Shown in pieces: positions 32,093-39,286 of a DNA stretch of 64,000 bases (position 1 is the first letter of the stretch; every line of letters begins with the position of its first letter). Source of the DNA: Sphingobium phenoxybenzoativorans (GTDB lineage Bacteria > Pseudomonadota > Alphaproteobacteria > Sphingomonadales > Sphingomonadaceae). The notes under the pieces were generated by a model. That model saw only the letters and a program-made list of their open reading frames with translations. It was not told the origin of the DNA and ran no database searches. The stretch is from assembly GCF_001757355.1 (NCBI RefSeq), contig NZ_MINO01000007.1, positions 1 through 64,000 of the forward strand. The letters are read 5' to 3'. Position numbers and translations under genes: made by a program.

Positions 32093-34198
32093 ATGAAAGC
32101 AGATCGGTTGGGGCGGTTCCTGCCCGGCGTGGCGGCGATGGCGATGGCCATTGCGGCTCTGGGCGGATGCAGCGGCAGCCCCGCAATCAATCCTGCCGAT
32201 GATGGCGGCATTGGCCTTTCGCCGAATGACTGGCCTTCCTATGGCCGGACGGCAGGCGAACAGCATTACAGCCCACTGGAACAGATCAACACAGGCACCG
32301 TGGACAAACTCGGTCTGGCCTGGTCATTCGACCTGCCCGCCGCGCACAGCCTGTCTCAGCCCATAGAGGCTGACGGCATTGTCTACACCGCGACCGGCCA
32401 CAGCTATCTCCGCGCCTTTGAGGCCACGACCGGCAAGCTGCTGTGGGAATATGACAGCAAGGCCGCAGAGAAGTCGGGCACGAAATTGCGCCAGGGTTAT
32501 GGCAGCCGCGGGATCGCCTATTGGGGCGGCATGGTCTATCTGCCGACCCATGACGGCCGCCTGATAGCGCTCAATGGCAAGACCGGCGCGGTCATGTGGA
32601 CGGCGATGACGACCGAACCCACCGACAACCGTTTCATCACGGGCGCGCCGCGCGTATTCGACGGCCGCGTCATCATCGGCCATGGGGGCGCGGATGGCGG
32701 CGGCGCGCGCGGTTATGTCACCTGCTACGACGCCAAGACGGGCAAACAGCTTTGGCGGTTCTTCCTGGTGCCCGGCAATCCGGCGGTGGATCACGACGAA
32801 ACCACCCAGATCGCGGCCCGCACCTGGAAGGGCGAATGGTGGAAGGAAGGCGGCGGCGGCACCGCATGGAATTCCATGATCTATGACCCGGAACTCAAGC
32901 GCTTCTATATCGGATCGGGCAACGGTTATCCCTATAATCATGCGCTGCGCAGTCCCGGTGGCGGCGACAATCTTTTCCTTGCCTCAATCGTCGCGGTGGA
33001 CGCGGCGACCGGCAAATATATCTGGCACTATCAGATCAATCCCGGCGAACAGTGGGATTACAAGACCACGCAGGACATCACGATGGCCACGCTGTCCATC
33101 GACGGAAAACCGCGCAAGGTGCTGATGCAGGCGCCGACCAACGGCTTCTTCTATGTTCTGGACCGGACCACCGGGAAACTGATCTCCGCCGAACCCTATA
33201 CCAAGGTCACCTGGGCGTCGCGCATCGACCTGAAATCAGGTCGTCCGGTGGAGAATCCCGGCGCACGCTATCATGAATATGGCAAGCTGTTCGAAATGTG
33301 GCCAAGCATCACCGGCGGCCATAGCTGGCTGCCCCAAAGCTACAGCCCCAAGACTGGCCTTGTCTATCTGCCCGTCCTGGAACGCGGGATGATCATCGGC
33401 GACCAGGGCGTCGATCTGACGAAAGAGAAGCGCTCTACCCAGCCGGAAAATATCAGCGCGGGCATGGGCATCACGGGCGATTTTCAGCCCAAGCTGAAGG
33501 AGGGCAAGAAAGCCTTCCTGAAAGCCTGGGACCCGGTAACGCAGAAAGCGCGCTGGACGGTGGCATTGCCCGGCGACTGGCCCGGCGGCACAATGGCGAC
33601 GGCTGGCGATCTGGTGTTCCAGGGGCGGATCGACAATCGTTTCGCGGCTTATGATGCTGCGAAGGGTACGCTGCTGTGGGCGTTCAATACCGAAAGTCCG
33701 GTTGTCGCTCCGCCCATCACCTATTCCGTCAATGGCAAACAATATGTCACGGTCATCACGGGGAGCGGCGGCGCGGGCGGCGGGTATTTCGGCGAGGGCA
33801 CAAAGCCGTTCAACATCGATTACCGTACGACGCCACGGCGGGTCCTTACCTTTGCCATCGGGGGCAAGGAGAAGCTGCCCGCCACGCCGCCGCCAACGCC
33901 GCCCATCGCGCCGAGCGACCCGGATTTCGTGCCGAATGCCGCCGTCGCGCTGCGCGGAAACATCATGTATCACGCCGCCTGCGGCATCTGCCACGGCGGC
34001 CGGGGCCTGGCTTCCGGCACGGCCCCGGACCTGCGCGCATCGTCGGTTCCCGCCCAGAAGGAAGCGTTTGACGCGATCCTGCGTGACGGGGCGCTGGTGC
34101 CGCAGGGCATGCCGCGTTTCGAGGATATGTCCGATGCGGATCGTGAGGCGGTGCGGCAATATCTCCGCACGATCGGTCAGGAATTGCCGAAGAAATAA
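32093..34198 (+). CDS. PQQ-dependent quinohemoprotein alcohol dehydrogenase, lipoprotein-type signal
   Basis: 701 aa from the ATG at 32093 (GAGG 8 nt upstream; an ATG at 32087 is too close to it). The N-terminus has a hydrophobic stretch ending LGGC, a possible lipobox. Then come the eight-bladed propeller repeats (AFEATTGKLLWEYDS, ALNGKTGAVMW, CYDAKTGKQLWRFF, AVDAATGKYIWHYQ) and the PQQ site segment NPGEQWDYKTTQD. The C-terminal cytochrome c domain carries CGICH (Cys630, Cys633, His634). It is a periplasmic type II alcohol dehydrogenase that passes electrons to the respiratory chain. The vicinal Cys pair of most methanol/ethanol types is not found; that region reads LRQGYGSRGIAY. Substrate could be a bulky alcohol. 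Last gene of the operon. Confidence 0.94.
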   Translation: MKADRLGRFLPGVAAMAMAIAALGGCSGSPAINPADDGGIGLSPNDWPSYGRTAGEQHYSPLEQINTGTVDKLGLAWSFDLPAAHSLSQPIEADGIVYTATGHSYLRAFEATTGKLLWEYDSKAAEKSGTKLRQGYGSRGIAYWGGMVYLPTHDGRLIALNGKTGAVMWTAMTTEPTDNRFITGAPRVFDGRVIIGHGGADGGGARGYVTCYDAKTGKQLWRFFLVPGNPAVDHDETTQIAARTWKGEWWKEGGGGTAWNSMIYDPELKRFYIGSGNGYPYNHALRSPGGGDNLFLASIVAVDAATGKYIWHYQINPGEQWDYKTTQDITMATLSIDGKPRKVLMQAPTNGFFYVLDRTTGKLISAEPYTKVTWASRIDLKSGRPVENPGARYHEYGKLFEMWPSITGGHSWLPQSYSPKTGLVYLPVLERGMIIGDQGVDLTKEKRSTQPENISAGMGITGDFQPKLKEGKKAFLKAWDPVTQKARWTVALPGDWPGGTMATAGDLVFQGRIDNRFAAYDAAKGTLLWAFNTESPVVAPPITYSVNGKQYVTVITGSGGAGGGYFGEGTKPFNIDYRTTPRRVLTFAIGGKEKLPATPPPTPPIAPSDPDFVPNAAVALRGNIMYHAACGICHGGRGLASGTAPDLRASSVPAQKEAFDAILRDGALVPQGMPRFEDMSDADREAVRQYLRTIGQELPKK

Positions 34199-34210
34199 GG
34201 CTTTAGCGAA

Positions 34211-34243
34211 CGGACCAGCCGGCAGGATGTGCTGGCTGGTCCG
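34211..34243. terminator. hairpin between convergent genes
   Basis: CGGACCAGCC (34211-34220) pairs with GGCTGGTCCG (34234-34243), a 10-bp perfect stem with a 13-nt loop. It lies between the stops of the PQQ dehydrogenase and the SDR at 34258. No clear T-tract; probable bidirectional terminator. Confidence 0.6.
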
Positions 34244-34257
34244 CCGCGAAGGCTAAA

Positions 34258-35064
34258 TCAGGGAAGGACATCCGGCCGGTCGTCCAGCCAGTCCGGTTCG
34301 CCCACGATGGTTGCGCCGCCGTCGACGGGCATGGATATGCCTGTAATCAGGGACGCAGCGTCAGACGCCAGGAAAGCCACGGCTTCGGCCGTTTCATCCG
34401 GCTGTCCGACACGCAATATCGGCATGCGCCGGGCGCAGATATCGACATAGGATTGCGGAACCTGCGCAAAGGCGGCAGTGATCGTCGGGCCGGGCAGCAC
34501 CGCGTTCACCCGGATATTCTCCCGCCCATAATCCATCGCCATCTGCCGGGTCAGGGCGCATACGCCGCCCTTTGCGGCCTGATAGGCGGCGAAACCCCGG
34601 AAGCCCGTTATCGCATGCATGGATGCGGTGTTGACGATCGCGCCGCCGCCCGACGCGCGGATATGCGGGATCGCATATTTGGAACCGAGATAAACGGATT
34701 TGAGCGTGACATTCTGCGTCCTGTCCCAATCTTCCTCGGCCAGTTGCTCGACCGAACCAAGCACCTGAAAGAAGGCGTTGTTGAACAGGATGTGCAGGCC
34801 GCCAAAATGATCGGCGGCCTTGTCCATCAGGGCCTGCAATTCGCTGGACTTGCCCACATCGACGGACAGGGCCAGGGCGCTGCCGCCATTGTCCCTAATC
34901 CGTTTCTCCACGGCCTGGGCCGCGGGAAGGTTGATGTCGGCGACAATGACATCGGCCCCGCGCGCCGCCATCAACACGGCGGATTCAGCACCGATGCCGT
35001 TGCCGCCGCCTGTAATGACGGCGACCTTACCGGTCAGCGAGAGGCGGTCAAAGCCGCCTGTCAC
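34258..35064 (-). CDS. short-chain dehydrogenase/reductase
   Basis: 268 aa. VITGGGNGIGAESA cofactor loop, Asp in VADIN (NAD type), NNAFFQ in place of NNAG, Ser in NTASMHAITGF, YQAAK, and SMPVDGGATIV before a 16-residue C-terminal extension. The changed NNAG still keeps both Asn. The gene starts in a 4-nt ATGA overlap with the NTF2-like gene upstream, and both follow an aldehyde dehydrogenase. An alcohol-to-aldehyde or ketone oxidation before the aldehyde dehydrogenase step would fit. The substrate is unknown. Confidence 0.9.
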   Translation of the reverse strand: MTGGFDRLSLTGKVAVITGGGNGIGAESAVLMAARGADVIVADINLPAAQAVEKRIRDNGGSALALSVDVGKSSELQALMDKAADHFGGLHILFNNAFFQVLGSVEQLAEEDWDRTQNVTLKSVYLGSKYAIPHIRASGGGAIVNTASMHAITGFRGFAAYQAAKGGVCALTRQMAMDYGRENIRVNAVLPGPTITAAFAQVPQSYVDICARRMPILRVGQPDETAEAVAFLASDAASLITGISMPVDGGATIVGEPDWLDDRPDVLP

Positions 35065-35522
35065 TGCGCCTCGGCCAGCGCGTTGAACTGGTCGCTGATG
35101 GTCATCTTGCGGAACACCTCATTGGTGTCGAGGTCCAGCTCCACCCGGCGGCGATGATAGCGCCAGCCCTCATCGGTGCGGCGCAGTTCGTCGATGTACC
35201 AGCCGGTCGCGACGAAATCATTCTTCGCCTTGTCAGGCGCGCGGTAGCAGGAGATGAAACGCACTTTCTGAAATGCGCTATCACCCTGAATATCGAGTTC
35301 CGTCTCGGTCGTCACATGCACCGTGACACTTGTCGCGGCGGCCGCAGACGCGATCTCCGCCCGCCCCCGATAAATGCGGTTGCCGACAATATTGAATTCG
35401 GCGTCCACGGTGTAGAGGCTGGAATAAGCCTGACCATCGCCAATGTCCGCATAGCGGTTATACAGGGCGTTGAGCTGCCGGATATCGACATAGTCCGACA
35501 GATACTGGATGTCATGCGCCAC
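35061..35522 (-). CDS. NTF2/SnoaL-like protein
   Basis: 153 aa. LSDYVDIRQLNALYNRYADIG, given here in two parts (LSDYVDIRQL, NALYNRYADIG), then SSLYTVDAEFNIVG, is the N-terminal helix and strand set of SnoaL-like proteins. The middle (VTVHVTTETELDIQGD) and end (GWRYHRRRVELD) give the remaining beta-sheet. The N-terminus RQLNALYxRYADIGDGQAY recalls the SnoaL_4 / ring-hydroxylating dioxygenase beta group. It sits between the aldehyde dehydrogenase (43 nt) and an SDR (overlap). Activity unknown; a dehydratase or isomerase on a carbonyl intermediate is the family's most usual role. Confidence 0.75.
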   Translation of the reverse strand: MAHDIQYLSDYVDIRQLNALYNRYADIGDGQAYSSLYTVDAEFNIVGNRIYRGRAEIASAAAATSVTVHVTTETELDIQGDSAFQKVRFISCYRAPDKAKNDFVATGWYIDELRRTDEGWRYHRRRVELDLDTNEVFRKMTISDQFNALAEAQ

Positions 35523-35565
35523 AATTTCTCTCCATATCGCTGTTCTTGATCGGCAGGGCGATTGA

Positions 35566-37056
35566 TCAGCCCGCGCGGAACACGATCGATTTCAGATCGG
35601 TATAGGCGTCCAGTCCCTCGGTTCCGCTCTCGCGGCCATAGCCGGACCGCTTGAAGCCGCCGAACGGCGCCGCCGGATGCTTGGCGCCAGGGCCTTCATT
35701 ATTGACGATGAAGCCCGCATCGAGCTGCAGCGCCATTTCAAAGGCCCGGCCGCGATCCGAGGAGATGACGCCGCCGCCAAGGCCAAATTCGGAGTCATTG
35801 GCGATCGCCAGCGCCTCCTCATCGGTATCGAAGCCCATGACGATACCGACCGGGCCAAATATCTCCTTCCGCGCGATCATTGCGCTATTGTCGACATTGG
35901 TCAGAAGGGTCGGTTCGTAGAAGAAGCCCTTGTCCAGATGCGCCGGACGCTTGCCGCCGAATACGACCTTCGCGCCATCGGCAACGGCCGCATCGACCAT
36001 GCCCGCGACACGATCGCGCTCCTTGGCGCGGATCAGTGGACCGACGGTGACGGCGGGATCGCTGGGATCGCCGACATTTGCGGTCGAGGCCATCGCCGTC
36101 ATCTTCTCAATGAAGGCGTCCTTGATCTTGTTATGGACGATATGCCGCGTGAACAGGCAGCAGCCCTGCCCCGTTTCACAGGTGATGTTCCAGAAGGCGG
36201 AACCCGCCGCAACATCGAGATCCGCGTCCTCCCGCACGATCAGCGCCGACTTGCCGCCCAGTTCGAGCAGCAGCCGCTTCAGCGTGGGGGCGGCCTGCGC
36301 CATGATGGCGGAGCCAACGGCATCCGACCCGGTGAAGCTCACCATGTCGACGCGGGGATCGGTCGTCAGCAACTGCGCAACATCGACCCCGCCCGTCACC
36401 ACGTTGAACACGCCCGGCGGGAAATCCAGCTCGCGGATGGTTTCGGCCAATATCCACGCCTGGAAGGGCGTGTAGGGGGACGGCTTCAGCACAACGCTGT
36501 TGCCAGTGATGAGCGCGGCGGAGCTTTTCACGACATTCAGGAAGAAGCCCGCATTGAAGGGCGTGATGGCGGCGACGACGCCGACAGGGACGCGCTGCTT
36601 GACGCCCGCGCCAAGCACCTTGTCCCCTCCCCAGCCCGGATTGACCATATAGGGCAAGGGCAGCACTTCCTCACGGCGATACGCCTCCTCTATGTCGGCG
36701 GCGAGTTGCTGCAGCGGAATGGCGAACAGCAGGCCGGCGGCCTCTGCGCGGGCGCATCCCGCCTCCGCGATGATCATGTCGATGATCTCATCGCTGCGCG
36801 CCATCAGCGCCGTGTGGAGCTGCTCCATCTTGCGCGCGCGATCGCGGAAGGACATGCGCCGCCAGGGACCGGTGTCGAACGCCTTGCGCGCCGCCGCGAT
36901 CGCCTTGTCGCAATCCTTGACGCTGCCGACCATGGCGACGCCGTAGACGGCCTCTGTCGCCGGGTTGATGATGTCCTCAAACTGCCCGTCAACGGGTTCG
37001 GCCCAGTCATTGCCGATGAACGAGCCGGTCATCCGGCGCAGCGTTGGCATATCCAT
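35566..37056 (-). CDS. aldehyde dehydrogenase (NAD(P)+-dependent)
   Basis: 496 aa from the ATG at 37056; an ATG at 37062 is directly behind its own AGG and is less likely. Classic ALDH motifs: PVGVVAAITPFNAG, VVLKPSPYTPF, SFTGSDAVG, catalytic Glu265 in LELGGKSA, nucleophile Cys299 in GQGCC, and EIFGPVG. It oxidises an aldehyde to the acid with NAD(P)+. A substrate released by the PQQ dehydrogenase, the P450s or a retro-aldol step is plausible. First gene of the operon ALDH-NTF2-SDR; an operator variant lies 70 bp upstream. Confidence 0.95.
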   Translation of the reverse strand: MDMPTLRRMTGSFIGNDWAEPVDGQFEDIINPATEAVYGVAMVGSVKDCDKAIAAARKAFDTGPWRRMSFRDRARKMEQLHTALMARSDEIIDMIIAEAGCARAEAAGLLFAIPLQQLAADIEEAYRREEVLPLPYMVNPGWGGDKVLGAGVKQRVPVGVVAAITPFNAGFFLNVVKSSAALITGNSVVLKPSPYTPFQAWILAETIRELDFPPGVFNVVTGGVDVAQLLTTDPRVDMVSFTGSDAVGSAIMAQAAPTLKRLLLELGGKSALIVREDADLDVAAGSAFWNITCETGQGCCLFTRHIVHNKIKDAFIEKMTAMASTANVGDPSDPAVTVGPLIRAKERDRVAGMVDAAVADGAKVVFGGKRPAHLDKGFFYEPTLLTNVDNSAMIARKEIFGPVGIVMGFDTDEEALAIANDSEFGLGGGVISSDRGRAFEMALQLDAGFIVNNEGPGAKHPAAPFGGFKRSGYGRESGTEGLDAYTDLKSIVFRAG

Positions 37057-37125
37057 AATCATCCTATCCCAGATTGCGGGGCAGACAGCGGCCTGCCTTC
37101 TCGAAGCTCTTTCGAATCCACCATA

Positions 37126-37135
37126 TTACATGCAA
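37126..37135. promoter_or_regulatory. TTACATGCAA operator (one mismatch), aldehyde dehydrogenase operon
   Basis: Nine of ten bases match. The site lies 70 bp upstream of the ALDH start and 64 bp (centre to centre) from the perfect copy on the other side of the divergent gap. The same G-to-A change occurs at 19698. Confidence 0.6.
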
Positions 37136-37189
37136 TAATATGCGTCTAGAGCGAGTTACTCTTGAGGAACCGGATAAAGCAAGCTAGTT

Positions 37190-37199
37190 TTGCATGCAA
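37190..37199. promoter_or_regulatory. TTGCATGCAA operator (perfect), forward NTF2-like gene
   Basis: Perfect palindrome (TTTTGCATGCAAAA when extended) 34 bp upstream of the start at 37233. Confidence 0.75.
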
Positions 37200-37232
37200 A
37201 ATAGGATCGAAACGCCAGAGAGAGGAAATATC

Positions 37233-37628
37233 ATGAGCCATCCCAGCCCCCGTGACGTCGCAACGGGCTTTTTCGAGGATGTCAGCGCGGGCCGCGTCGC
37301 CGAGGCATGGGACCGGCTGGCGCCCGATGTCATATATGATGTCATCGCTCCCGCTCCGGTCGGCCGCCGGGTGGACCGCGACGGTCTGGGCGCCATGTAT
37401 GCCGACGGCGTGATGGCGGCGCTCGCCGAACCGCTGCGGCTGGAGATCAAAGGCGTCACCGCCGAGGGCGAACGGGTCGCAGTGGAAGTGGAATCCCATT
37501 CCGTCAACAAGCGCGGCATGATCTACAATAACCGCTATCATTTCCTGTTCGTGATCCGCGAGGGCAAGATCGTCGAGGGCCGCGAATATCTCGATTCAGC
37601 GCATCTGATCGACATTCTGGACGTATAG
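37233..37628 (+). CDS. NTF2/SnoaL-like protein (ketosteroid-isomerase-like)
   Basis: 131 aa from the ATG at 37233 (GAGAGGAAA upstream); the frame opens at 37194 inside the operator. PRDVATGFFEDVSAGRVAEAWDRLA is split here as DVATGFFEDVSAG and RVAEAWDRLA; then MIYNNRYHFLFVIREGKIVEGREYLDS is the conserved SnoaL end. It forms a subgroup with the proteins at 47422 and 55671, which share the FFEDxS/YFxDxS start, the VEVESHS/VFVEAESHG/VEFESRG strand and YN(N)xYxFxF. The size equals ketosteroid isomerase, but I do not see its catalytic Tyr/Asp pair with certainty. It is a single-gene unit with its own operator. Confidence 0.75.
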   Translation: MSHPSPRDVATGFFEDVSAGRVAEAWDRLAPDVIYDVIAPAPVGRRVDRDGLGAMYADGVMAALAEPLRLEIKGVTAEGERVAVEVESHSVNKRGMIYNNRYHFLFVIREGKIVEGREYLDSAHLIDILDV

Positions 37629-37634
37629 TCCAAC

Positions 37635-37654
37635 GGGCCAGCGCAGGCTGGCCC
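37635..37654 (+). terminator. hairpin after NTF2-like gene
   Basis: GGGCCAGC (37635-37642) pairs with GCTGGCCC (37647-37654), loop GCAG, 7 bp after the stop at 37628. It is followed by TCCTCC rather than a T-run; probable terminator. Confidence 0.55.
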
Positions 37655-37898
37655 TCCTCCAAAACCCCACCGAAAATCCAACGAAGTTGCGGAAGTTGCG
37701 GGTTGCCATTGCATCCCGCAACTTTGCGTTTGAGAGGGTTTGCGGCCGTTGAATCCGGGCGTCCGACATCAGCCGTCATGGCGTGACGGGGATATGCGAT
37801 TTTGTTGAACTGCAGCATTGTCGATGTCCCCGCGCATCTGTGTATCGAGCGGAGACTAGCGGCCGCGCAGGGGTGTAGGACAGGCCGCGCCAGAATCT

Positions 37899-37990
37899 CG
37901 TCACCCCGGCCCTGAGCCGGGGTCCCGCTGCCTTTTTTACTGTCTAGCCGGAAGGGGAAAGCGGGACCCCGGATCAAGTCCGGGGTGACG
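37899..37990. repeat. REP-like long palindrome with nested stems
   Basis: A 30-bp arm at 37899-37928 is nearly the reverse complement of 37961-37990. The outer parts (CGTCACCCCGG and CCGGGGTGACG) and inner parts (GGGGTCCCGC and GCGGGACCCC) match exactly, and the differences sit in the short tips (CCCTGAG and ATCAAGT). Each arm is itself a small hairpin (CCGG...CCGG). This form is common as an interspersed extragenic palindrome in sphingomonad genomes. Only one copy is present here. Confidence 0.65.
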
Positions 37991-38028
37991 AAAATCAGAA
38001 GTCCGTTTCCCCCCAATACCGGCCGCCC

Positions 38029-39216
38029 CTACCAGGCTAGCGGCAGATGCGTGACAGCGTTGGCGCGGCCGGACTGGACTATCGTGTCCTTGCCCGGCGC
38101 AATGCCGAAATCAGGGATGCGCGCGAGCCATTCCTGCAGCAGCACCTTGATCTGCACCCGCGCGAAATTCGATCCCAGGCAGCGGTGAATACCCGCCGCG
38201 AAGGTCAGGTGGTTCTTGTCCGGCCGACGGAAATCGACGGACAGGGAATCCGGGAAACGGCGCTCGTCCAGATTGTAGAGCGCGGTCGGGATCATCACCA
38301 GGTCGCGCTCCCGGAACACCACATCGCCGAACGCCATCTCTTTCTTCACCAGCCGGGCGGTGTTGAAGATGCCGTGGCGGCGGAGCAATTCCTCCATCGC
38401 CTCGTCGATCAGTTCAGGATCGTCGACCAGTTGCTGCCGGTGGCCGGGATTGCGGGCGAGGAAGTTCATGAAGAAGCCCATCGACGCCGTGACCGTATCG
38501 AGACCGCCCAACAGCACATTGAGGGAGCAGACGCGCGCCTCATGCGGGGTGATTTTCCGGTCGCCAATATCGGCGTCGACCAGACGGCCCAGGAAATCGT
38601 CGACCGGCGTCTGCCGCCGCTCCTCCAGCCGCGCATCGAGATAAGCCTGGACAGCGCCCAGCGCCTTCGAGAAGGCTTCGAAGTCGCCGCTACGCCCGAT
38701 GATCTCCACGTCCGGCAGCAGGACTTCGCTGTCCTCCTTCGGCAGGCCGAGGAAAACCAGAAAATTATAGATCGGCATGCGGTGGCCGATGGTGCTTTGA
38801 AATTCGCATTCCCGGCCGTCGACCAGACCGTCGATCAGTTCGCGGGTCAATTCCCGCGCCTGTTCTTCGAACGCCCGGATGCGGCGCGGTGAAAGCTCCG
38901 GGTTCAGATGCTTGCGGAAATCGCTATGCATCGGGGGATCAAGCTCTCCCGGGATGAAGCGCGCCTCGCCCGGCTCACGGAACAGCGCGATGCCGCTGTT
39001 CGAGAAATTCTCATAGTCGCGGAATATCTCGTAGATATGGTCCGCGCGCGTGACGACCCAATGCCCGCCGTTGCGCGGCGTGTAGAATATCTCCGGCCCG
39101 TCGAAATAGCGTTTCCACCCGGCGTGCAGGTCGCCATCAACCGGTTTCACATCGAAGAAATCGAAATCCACGATCCGGTCGGCCGATACATCCGGTAACG
39201 GCCATGCTTCTGTCAT
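38029..39216 (-). CDS. cytochrome P450, CYP101 (P450cam)-like
   Basis: 395 aa. Haem loop FAAGIHRCLGSNFAR with Cys346, acid-alcohol pair Asp240/Thr241 in GGLDTV, and Glu276-x-x-Arg279. IVDFDFFDVKPVDGDLHAGW and FYTPRNGGHWVVTRADHI are shared almost word for word with the P450 at 18420, so the two are close paralogues. The class I mechanism needs a [2Fe-2S] ferredoxin. It lies 70 bp behind the first TonB receptor gene with a hairpin in between, and it has no operator of its own. It is thus expressed by readthrough or from an unrecognised promoter. Regioselectivity presumably differs from the paralogue. Confidence 0.95.
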   Translation of the reverse strand: MTEAWPLPDVSADRIVDFDFFDVKPVDGDLHAGWKRYFDGPEIFYTPRNGGHWVVTRADHIYEIFRDYENFSNSGIALFREPGEARFIPGELDPPMHSDFRKHLNPELSPRRIRAFEEQARELTRELIDGLVDGRECEFQSTIGHRMPIYNFLVFLGLPKEDSEVLLPDVEIIGRSGDFEAFSKALGAVQAYLDARLEERRQTPVDDFLGRLVDADIGDRKITPHEARVCSLNVLLGGLDTVTASMGFFMNFLARNPGHRQQLVDDPELIDEAMEELLRRHGIFNTARLVKKEMAFGDVVFRERDLVMIPTALYNLDERRFPDSLSVDFRRPDKNHLTFAAGIHRCLGSNFARVQIKVLLQEWLARIPDFGIAPGKDTIVQSGRANAVTHLPLAW

Positions 39217-39247
39217 TGTGTGCGTTCCCTTCCCCGCCGCAAATTGG

Positions 39248-39280
39248 GTGGCCGCGCCGGAGATGATCCGGCGCGGCCAC
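39248..39280 (-). terminator. hairpin after TonB receptor gene
   Basis: GTGGCCGCGCCGG (39248-39260) and CCGGCGCGGCCAC (39268-39280) form a perfect 13-bp stem with a 7-nt loop, 7 bp after the receptor stop. On the reverse strand CCAATTT follows, a weak U-tract. It may reduce but not abolish readthrough into the P450 gene. Confidence 0.65.
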
Positions 39281-39286
39281 GATATT

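Larger units (their letters stand above)
37629..38028. other. 400-bp non-coding stretch with three inverted repeats
   Basis: I find no credible gene between the NTF2-like gene and the P450 gene. The stretch holds the terminator hairpin at 37635, a second dyad (AAGTTGCGGG at 37693-37702 and CCCGCAACTT at 37715-37724), and the large imperfect palindrome at 37899-37990. It is the longest gap in the window and has no operator palindrome. Confidence 0.6.

Noticed and set aside
35677-37149. A 490-codon forward frame opposite the aldehyde dehydrogenase
   Set aside because: The aldehyde dehydrogenase has all catalytic motifs; the opposite frame shows none and no ribosome site.
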